From NCBI GenBank assembly GCA_024277475.1, contig JAJRVC010000246.1, positions 1 to 10,829 of the forward strand: a stretch of 10,829 bases of DNA, read 5' to 3'. Position numbers and translations under genes: made by a program. The DNA comes from Deltaproteobacteria bacterium. GTDB lineage: Bacteria > Desulfobacterota > Desulfobacteria > Desulfobacterales > JAFDCJ01. Below are positions 5,756-10,829 of the stretch, one piece after another; the first letter of the stretch is position 1; each line of letters starts with the position of its first letter. The notes beneath the pieces were generated by a model. That model was not told where the DNA came from, made no database searches, and worked only from the letters and a program-made list of their open reading frames with translations.

Positions 5756-7870
5756 ATGATTGAAGGAACAATTTTTATGTTGGTATTGGGAGCAGTCTGC
5801 GGAATCGTGCTGGGAGCTGCTTCACGAATTTTTTACGTATATGAAGATCCACGCATCGAGAAGGTAGAGGGATGCTTTGCCGGCGCCAACTGTGGTGGGT
5901 GCGGCTATGCCGGATGTTCCGCAGCGGCGGTCGCGGTCGTGGCCGGCAAGGCGCTGCCCAGTGTCTGTATGGTGGGGGGGGCGGAATCCGCCCAGCAGGC
6001 TGCCGAGGTCATGGGTATGGAAGTCGGTATGGCGGAGCCGGTTAAGTCCTTTAATACATGCACCGGTGGAGACCGGGCTGAGAATAAATACCTGTACGTC
6101 GGCGTGAACACCTGCCGCGCTCAGGCCGCCCTGTTCGGCGGTCAACGGGATTGCAGTGTCGGTTGCCTGGGACTTGGCGATTGTGTGCGGGCCTGCCAGT
6201 TTGGGGCCTTGAAGATGGGTCCGCTGGGATACCCGGTGGTGGACCGTGAAAAATGTGTTGGATGCGGTATTTGTGAACAAATCTGTCCCAAATCAGTAAT
6301 GGAAGTCAGGACCGCCTCTCAGCGTATTCTGCATTTCAACCAGCGTGATGATCGTCTGGCCCCCTGTCGGCAGACCTGCCCCGCGGAAATTGACATTCCC
6401 AAATACATCGCCCAAATCAGAGAGGGAGATTATACCGGAGCCGTCGACACCATCAGGGAACGTAATCCTTTGCTGCTGGCCTGCGGCCGGGTCTGTCCGC
6501 ACCCGTGCGAAGTTAATTGCAGACGGGGCATCGAAGACGACCCCGTGTCCATTAACCAGTTGAAACGCTTTGCCGCTGATTTTGAAATGAATTCCGGTAA
6601 ACGATTGCCGGTTGCACTGGCACCGATGACGGATAAACGGGTGGCGGTGGTCGGCGGTGGACCCGCCGGGCTCACCTGTGCGTTTTTTTTGCGAAGACTG
6701 GGCCACGAGGTAACCATCTTTGAAGCCATGCCGAAACTGGGGGGGATGCTGCGTTACGGTATTCCGGAATACCGGCTTCCCAAAAAGGTACTGGACTGGG
6801 AAATCGAAGGTATCCTTAACCTGGGTATCGAGAGCAAAACCGGCATGAAGTTCGGAAAGGATTTTGACCTGAACACTTTGGAGAGTGAGGGCTTTGACGC
6901 CGTTTTCATGGGCATCGGTGCCTGGAAAGATTCATCGCTGCGGGTGGAAGGTGAACAGCTGCAGGGATGCTATACGGGAATCGATTTTCTTTCACGGCTG
7001 GCCGGTGGTGAACCCATACCGACCGGTCGATCCGCGGTCATTATCGGCGGCGGCAACACCGCTATTGACTGCACACGCAATTTAATCCGTCTCGGAGTTA
7101 AAGAGGTTAACCTGGTGTATCGCCGCACGCGCAATGAAATGCCGGCAAATCCGGTGGAAATTGATGCGGCTGAAGCGGAAGGTGTCAAATTTCAGTTTCT
7201 GGCAGCTCCGGTTCGTGTCGTCGGAAATGAACAGGGCGTTACCACCCACCTTGAGTACTTAAAAATGGAACTGGGTGAGCCGGATGCCAGCGGAAGACGA
7301 AGACCGGTGCCTATTGAAGGCTCCGAGTCGTTAATTGAAACAGACATGGTGATCACGGCCATCGGCCAGTCGCCGGATATTTCCTTTGTTGAAAGCATGC
7401 AATCGCCGACAGAGCTGAAAACAACCCGCTGGAACACCTTCGAAGTTGATCCTGCAACGCTGCAAAGCAATATCCCATACCTGTTTGCCGCCGGCGATGC
7501 CGCCACTGGCCCGAGTTTAGTGGTGGATGCCATCGGAGGCGGCCGGCGGGCCGCCCGATCGATCCACCAGTTTGTCATGGACCAACCGGTCGTCGCCGAT
7601 CCCCTGGAGTTACAAAAAGACCTGATCAACGAAACTCTGTTCGAGCAGGTACTGGGAATTGTTAAGACCCGGCGAGCCCCCATGCCGGAACTGCCGGTGG
7701 CCGAACGGATCCAGTCATTTGTCGAAACGGATCAGGTCCTTACGGAGCAGACGGCTCTCGGGGAAAGCAACCGCTGTTTGTATTGCTGTCTTACCTGCTA
7801 CAACCCGGATAAAGCCTCCGGTGAAATAGGGATAATTAAGGATGTAAGCAGGGAACCCGAAGTCGCTTAA
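5756..7870 (+). CDS. rnfB: RnfB fused to a GltD/NfnB-like FAD-NAD(P)H oxidoreductase
   Basis: A membrane-anchored electron-entry subunit of an Rnf complex with an added flavoenzyme. Residues 4-24 form the N-terminal membrane anchor. The RnfB cluster motif uses Cys46, 49, 54 and 71 (ANCGGCGYAGC), with an extra Cys at 40. A two-cluster ferredoxin domain follows: Cys133/137/143/147 in GCLGLGDCVRACQFGAL, where Gln replaces the usual Pro, and Cys167/170/173/177. From about residue 200 it becomes a GltD-type protein: Cys204/208 and Cys243/247/251/255 for iron-sulfur clusters, FAD fold VVGGGPAGL (298-306), NAD(P)H fold IIGGGNTAIDC (429-439) with YRRTRNEMPA (455-464), and the second FAD motif FAAGDAATGPS (577-587). 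A C-terminal Cys cluster CLYCCLTC (674-681) ends it. Ordinary RnfB has about 170-330 residues; this has 704. The start is the ATG with AGGGAG five bases upstream; an in-frame GTG at 5723 is less likely. Expected partners are ferredoxin, NAD(P)H and the other Rnf subunits; the reaction direction is inference. Confidence 0.9.
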   Translation: MIEGTIFMLVLGAVCGIVLGAASRIFYVYEDPRIEKVEGCFAGANCGGCGYAGCSAAAVAVVAGKALPSVCMVGGAESAQQAAEVMGMEVGMAEPVKSFNTCTGGDRAENKYLYVGVNTCRAQAALFGGQRDCSVGCLGLGDCVRACQFGALKMGPLGYPVVDREKCVGCGICEQICPKSVMEVRTASQRILHFNQRDDRLAPCRQTCPAEIDIPKYIAQIREGDYTGAVDTIRERNPLLLACGRVCPHPCEVNCRRGIEDDPVSINQLKRFAADFEMNSGKRLPVALAPMTDKRVAVVGGGPAGLTCAFFLRRLGHEVTIFEAMPKLGGMLRYGIPEYRLPKKVLDWEIEGILNLGIESKTGMKFGKDFDLNTLESEGFDAVFMGIGAWKDSSLRVEGEQLQGCYTGIDFLSRLAGGEPIPTGRSAVIIGGGNTAIDCTRNLIRLGVKEVNLVYRRTRNEMPANPVEIDAAEAEGVKFQFLAAPVRVVGNEQGVTTHLEYLKMELGEPDASGRRRPVPIEGSESLIETDMVITAIGQSPDISFVESMQSPTELKTTRWNTFEVDPATLQSNIPYLFAAGDAATGPSLVVDAIGGGRRAARSIHQFVMDQPVVADPLELQKDLINETLFEQVLGIVKTRRAPMPELPVAERIQSFVETDQVLTEQTALGESNRCLYCCLTCYNPDKASGEIGIIKDVSREPEVA

Positions 7871-7876
7871 TACCGT

Positions 7877-7907
7877 ATCCGGAAAAGAAATTCTCTTCTT
7901 GCCGGAT
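7877..7907 (+). terminator. Hairpin after the rnfB fusion
   Basis: ATCCGG (7877-7882) pairs with CCGGAT (7902-7907). After a small internal loop AAGAA (7885-7889) pairs with TTCTT (7896-7900) around a 6-nt loop. It starts six bases after the stop codon, the usual place for a terminator, but no T run follows, so termination may be partial or the hairpin may protect the mRNA end. Confidence 0.4.
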
Positions 7908-8151
7908 CACTTGAAGCTGACTTTGTCGTTGCACGGGTGGGGTGTAATTTCGCGTTGTTTTCAGAATAAAGCTTTGATATGAAGTCAACTGGGCAAAAGC
8001 CTGCAACAGGTTGATGATCGAGATATTTACACCCGGCTAAAAATAGCTTGAAAGGTTTGCTTCATTATGGTAGTCGAAACTTGATTTTTGGTGCGATGGG
8101 CTTCCGGTAAAAAGAGTTTATCGGTTTCGCCCGATTGAAATATTGGGATGT

Positions 8152-8166
8152 AACCTAGGTTGAACC
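8152..8166. promoter_or_regulatory. Overlapping palindromes, operator-like
   Basis: AACCTAGGTT (8152-8161) is a perfect 10-bp palindrome and overlaps GGTTGAACC (8158-8166), a 4+1+4 palindrome, giving AACC/GGTT units in alternating orientation. It sits about 30 bp before the cytochrome start. No clear -35/-10 pair was found around it. A repressor or activator site for the cytochrome-rnfCD transcript is a reasonable but untested reading. Confidence 0.3.
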
Positions 8167-8197
8167 TGAAACTGATTACTTTAGGTGCGGATAAGCT

Positions 8198-8587
8198 ATG
8201 TTCTCAAAAACTGAGTTAAAGCTGGCGTATGGTTTGGCAATTTGTTTTCTGTTTGTGGGCGTGTTGTGCTATGCTGCGTTTCCTGCCAAAACTCCCGACA
8301 AACCGGTACGATTGATGTTTAACGTTACGGCGGGAAAAGTATTGTTTGATCACAAAACCCATTACGCCGACACCGGTTACGGGCTATCGTGTGGTGACTG
8401 CCATCATACCCTTGCCGAAGATGAGTATGCCGATGCACAGTCATGCAGTGAATGCCATGACCCCGATGAGGGGGATGAAGAAACCCCCAAACTTGCCGAC
8501 GCCTTTCACCTGCAATGTGCCGGCTGCCACGAGGAATATGGCTCGGGTCCACTTGAAAAAGAATGTTCAGCCTGTCATGTCATGTAA
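8198..8587 (+). CDS. Tetraheme class III (c3-type) cytochrome, Rnf-associated
   Basis: A small periplasmic multiheme cytochrome expected to exchange electrons with the Rnf complex. Residues 10-29 are a hydrophobic segment that is either a signal peptide (possible cleavage near AFPA, 27-30) or a membrane anchor. Four CXXCH heme sites follow: CGDCH (65-69), CSECH (83-87), CAGCH (107-111) and CSACH (123-127, two residues from the end). Four further histidines (52, 55, 70, 104) can serve as distal ligands, giving exactly enough for four bis-histidine hemes, the class III pattern; FDHKTHY (50-56) is the typical first ligand segment. The 129 residues fit a c3-size protein. The gene lies 74 bp before rnfC on the same strand, so an operon is likely. 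Cytochromes at the head of rnf operons are known in sulfate reducers and in Methanosarcina. Confidence 0.9.
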   Translation: MFSKTELKLAYGLAICFLFVGVLCYAAFPAKTPDKPVRLMFNVTAGKVLFDHKTHYADTGYGLSCGDCHHTLAEDEYADAQSCSECHDPDEGDEETPKLADAFHLQCAGCHEEYGSGPLEKECSACHVM

Positions 8588-8661
8588 ATCTGAAAAAGAG
8601 GTGTCTGCCGACGTTTCTGCGCAGCGGTTAAATTTTGCAGTATCACAAAAAGGGTTGAGTT

Positions 8662-9948
8662 ATGCTAAAAAAATCGTTCTTCGGTTTATCCCGTTTTCGA
8701 ATTGAGTATGAACTGCTGCCCAGCCGGCAGCCGGAGCCTGATAAGGTAGTGCCGTCCAAAAAGGTCACCCTGTTTCACAGTCAAAACGGCAATCAAAACA
8801 CCCCGGCTTCATATCAGGTCGGTGATAAGGTCAAAACCGGCCAAAAAATATCCCTTTTTGTCGATAATCCGGCCTATGTCATTTCAAGTGTTACCGGCAC
8901 CCTATCCTCCATTTCGCCATATACCGGTGATTTCGGTAAAACTTATAGCGCCATCACCGTCGATATCGATGAAAATGAAATTTTAGACGATCAGTTTAAA
9001 AAACAAATCCGGACCCCCGATTTAGCCGGAGCCATCGATTTCCTCTCAGGAGTGCCGGGCAATCCGCCGTTGCCTGTTTTATCCGATTCTGAAACTGAAA
9101 TTCATACCCTCGTTATTATGGGAACCGACAGCGACCTGCTGATCGGAACCAATCAGTCTATCGTTAAATCCAAGCTTGATGCCGTCAAGAAGGGAATCAA
9201 AATTTTAAGGGAGATTACCGGTATCGATAAGATTATCCTAATCACGGCCGGTGAGTCGATGCAGGGTTTCGGTCACTTGGGTGCCCAGGTAAAAAATATT
9301 GATACCGGCTATCCTTCGGCGCTGCCCCAAATGATCATGAAAAATGTCCTGGGAGAGATTGTGCCGGCTGGAAAAACCTGCACGGATCAGGGCGTCTGTT
9401 TTCTAACCGCCGAAGCGGCGGCATCCATAGGCAAAGCTTTTAGCGACGGGCAAATACCCGTTCGTAAAATCCTTACCCTGGTAACCAAAGATGGAAAACA
9501 GCGCTTGCTTGAAACCGTCATCGGAACCCCCATTCGGGACATTCTAAATACGTTTGGCGTTTCCATCAACGAAGAAGACCGCATTGTTTTCGGCGGCCCC
9601 ATGGCGGGTTCAGCCATATATTCACTGGATCATCCGGTGCTGGCCGATACAGACGGCATTGTCGTTATTGACCGGTCCGATGCCGCTTACGCATCTGATT
9701 ATCCCTGCATAAATTGTGGCGAATGTGTGAGGGCCTGCCCGGCACAGATACAGGTACCCATGCTGGTAAGATTTTTAGAGGCCGGCCATTACGAAGAAGG
9801 TGCGGACAACTACGATTTGTTTTCTTGTATTGAATGCGGTCTGTGCAGCTTTGTATGTGTATCCAAAATACCGATATTTCAGTACATTAAATTAGCCAAA
9901 TATGAGCTCAACCGGACTAAAACCGCGGAGACAACGGATGATGTTTGA
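8662..9948 (+). CDS. rnfC: Electron transport complex subunit RnfC, with atypical nucleotide site
   Basis: A peripheral Rnf subunit on the cytoplasmic face. The 428-residue product begins with a barrel-sandwich domain (GDKVKTGQKISLF, 54-66), continues through the central nucleotide-binding-like domain and an SLBB-like region (about 267-320; VFGGPMAGS at 309-317), and ends with two [4Fe-4S] motifs: Cys349/352/355/359 (CINCGECVRACP) and Cys389/392/395/399 (CIECGLCSFVCV). In standard RnfC the central domain carries a GLGGAGFPT-type glycine-rich loop and an ECEPYLT-type segment for FMN/NADH. Here the matching places read LSGVPGNPPLP (128-138) and IMGTDSDLLIGT (152-163), so both signatures seem lost, although the later GYPSALPQM (216-224) and Gly-Val-Cys segments keep the family register. 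The ribosome site is AAGGG upstream of the ATG. The stop overlaps the rnfD start. Length is normal, so it is not truncated. Confidence 0.88.
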   Translation: MLKKSFFGLSRFRIEYELLPSRQPEPDKVVPSKKVTLFHSQNGNQNTPASYQVGDKVKTGQKISLFVDNPAYVISSVTGTLSSISPYTGDFGKTYSAITVDIDENEILDDQFKKQIRTPDLAGAIDFLSGVPGNPPLPVLSDSETEIHTLVIMGTDSDLLIGTNQSIVKSKLDAVKKGIKILREITGIDKIILITAGESMQGFGHLGAQVKNIDTGYPSALPQMIMKNVLGEIVPAGKTCTDQGVCFLTAEAAASIGKAFSDGQIPVRKILTLVTKDGKQRLLETVIGTPIRDILNTFGVSINEEDRIVFGGPMAGSAIYSLDHPVLADTDGIVVIDRSDAAYASDYPCINCGECVRACPAQIQVPMLVRFLEAGHYEEGADNYDLFSCIECGLCSFVCVSKIPIFQYIKLAKYELNRTKTAETTDDV

Positions 9949-10829
9949 GCAAAAAAAATTGATCGTTTCACATGCTCCTTTCTGGCACAACGGAGGCCGA
10001 ATCACCCATCGCAGTTATCATACCATGCTCGCCGCCCTGCCTGCGGTGCTTGCGGGTATATATTACTATGGCATCCCCGTTTTCGGAGTTGTATGCCTAT
10101 CGGTTGCCACGGCAATGCTCTGGGAACTGGCCTTTAACCTGGTAGCCAAACGACCGAATACCATCGGCGACGGTAACGCAGCCTTAATCGGCCTGCTGCT
10201 TGCCATGCTGTTTCCCGCCACGATGCCATGGTGGGCGGTAATTACCGGCACTTTTATCGCCGTGGTCATCGGCAAACAAATCTTTGGCGGCATCGGCGGC
10301 AATGCCTTCAACCCGGTGGCGGTTGCGATTGCCGTCATGATGATTTCCTGGAAGGATCTTTTTGATTTCGACGGTATGCTGCTCAACTACGATTTTGAAT
10401 TCGCCGCCGTTTATCCTCTGGCGGCCGCCAAACATTTCGGATCCGCTTCCCTTGAACCGTTTCGACTGATCGACCTGATTGTGGGCAAACAAATCGGCGG
10501 AATCGGTGCCACCTTCGCGTTGGGCCTTATCCTGGGGGGAATCTACCTGATGCTAAGGGGACTAATCCGCTGGGAAATAGCTCTCAGCTTCCTGACGGGC
10601 ATATATGTCACCGCATTTTTGTTCAACTTGTTTGATCCGGTCCGATTTGCCGCACCTGTTTTCCATCTTTTAACCGGCTACACCTTGGTGGGAGCATTTT
10701 TCCTGGCCACCGAAGATTCTTCTTCACCGGTGAATCAAATCCCCATGCTCATCTATGGAGTTTTCGGCGGTATTATGACCATTCTCATCAGGAATATCGG
10801 CATGTATATTGACGGGGTTGTATTGGCCA
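9938..10829 (+). CDS. rnfD: Electron transport complex subunit RnfD, 3'-truncated by window
   Basis: An integral membrane Rnf subunit, related to NqrB/RsxD. The reading frame is open from two consecutive ATG codons (9938 and 9941) to the window end, 297 codons; the protein usually has 310-350, so only the last part is missing. The first ATG has GGAG seven bases upstream and overlaps the rnfC end, indicating coupling. Family motifs are GDGNAALIGLLLAM, FGGIGGNAFNPVAVAIA, IGGIGATFALGLILGGIYL and ATEDSSSPVNQ, with many hydrophobic helices between them. At the place where RnfD normally has the FMN-attachment sequence (SGAT followed by PL), this protein reads FAAVYPLAAAKHFG, with Tyr (codon 10412-10414) at the threonine position. 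So covalent FMN may be absent. rnfG, rnfE and rnfA are expected downstream. Confidence 0.88.
   Translation, partial: MMFEQKKLIVSHAPFWHNGGRITHRSYHTMLAALPAVLAGIYYYGIPVFGVVCLSVATAMLWELAFNLVAKRPNTIGDGNAALIGLLLAMLFPATMPWWAVITGTFIAVVIGKQIFGGIGGNAFNPVAVAIAVMMISWKDLFDFDGMLLNYDFEFAAVYPLAAAKHFGSASLEPFRLIDLIVGKQIGGIGATFALGLILGGIYLMLRGLIRWEIALSFLTGIYVTAFLFNLFDPVRFAAPVFHLLTGYTLVGAFFLATEDSSSPVNQIPMLIYGVFGGIMTILIRNIGMYIDGVVLA

Larger units (their letters stand above)
7871..8197. other. Gap between rnfB fusion and cytochrome gene
   Basis: 327 bp with no convincing gene. It begins with a hairpin just after the rnfB stop and ends with overlapping palindromes near the cytochrome start. The arrangement suggests that the rnfB fusion and the cytochrome-rnfCD genes can be transcribed separately, although read-through is possible. 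Confidence 0.5.

Noticed and set aside
5822..7683. Several minus-strand open frames inside the rnfB fusion
   Set aside because: The plus-strand protein is supported by motifs over its whole length; the antisense frames show no domains.
7990..8004. Sigma54-like TGG-N10-GC promoter before the cytochrome gene
   Set aside because: The GG and GC spacing is right, but the -24 box matches poorly beyond TGG and it lies about 200 bp from the gene. Chance occurrence is likely.
1..10829. CRISPR arrays, tRNA or rRNA genes, intact insertion sequences
   Set aside because: No regularly spaced repeats, cloverleaf-like segments or transposase-like reading frames were seen on either strand.

Overview
The window reads as chromosomal DNA of an anaerobic Desulfobacterota-like (sulfate-reducer type) bacterium. 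Three things suggest this: a small tetraheme class III (c3-type) cytochrome at the head of an Rnf operon, an RnfB fused to an iron-sulfur flavoprotein of the GltD/NfnB kind, and a Tat-exported TRAP solute receptor. The lineage is an inference from gene content; there is no rRNA or marker gene here.

Left part (1-3320, minus strand): a complete three-gene TRAP transporter in the order dctP (receptor), dctQ (small membrane subunit), dctM (large membrane subunit). dctQ and dctM overlap by an ATGA; dctP is separated from dctQ by 243 bp that holds inverted repeats. The receptor looks like the TakP/FcbT1-type branch (2-oxoacid, monocarboxylate or aromatic-acid ligands), but the ligand cannot be read from sequence. 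Downstream of dctM lie a roughly 100-bp palindromic element at the window edge and a second hairpin.

Middle (3321-5755): a 563-bp divergent intergenic region carries a good sigma70-like promoter for a choline/ethanolamine-kinase-family phosphotransferase (plus strand). Behind it is a gene ruin: the middle of a FecCD-type permease joined, in another frame, to the last ~38 codons of its partner ATPase (FecE type). It is the scar of a lost iron-siderophore/cobalamin ABC operon.

Right part (5756-10829, plus strand): an unusual Rnf locus. It starts with a 704-residue RnfB-GltD fusion. A 327-bp gap with a hairpin and an operator-like palindrome follows, then a tetraheme cytochrome, rnfC and rnfD (cut by the window edge; rnfG, rnfE and rnfA are expected beyond it). 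In these proteins the usual RnfC flavin/NADH glycine-rich motif and the usual RnfD covalent-FMN threonine both appear to be missing, while a complete FAD plus NAD(P)H module has been added to RnfB. Together with the cytochrome this suggests an Rnf complex with rearranged electron entry and exit: ferredoxin and/or NAD(P)H meeting at RnfB, and a periplasmic cytochrome linking to the c-type cytochrome pool. That is the most interesting hypothesis in the window; the motif losses are read by eye and need an alignment.
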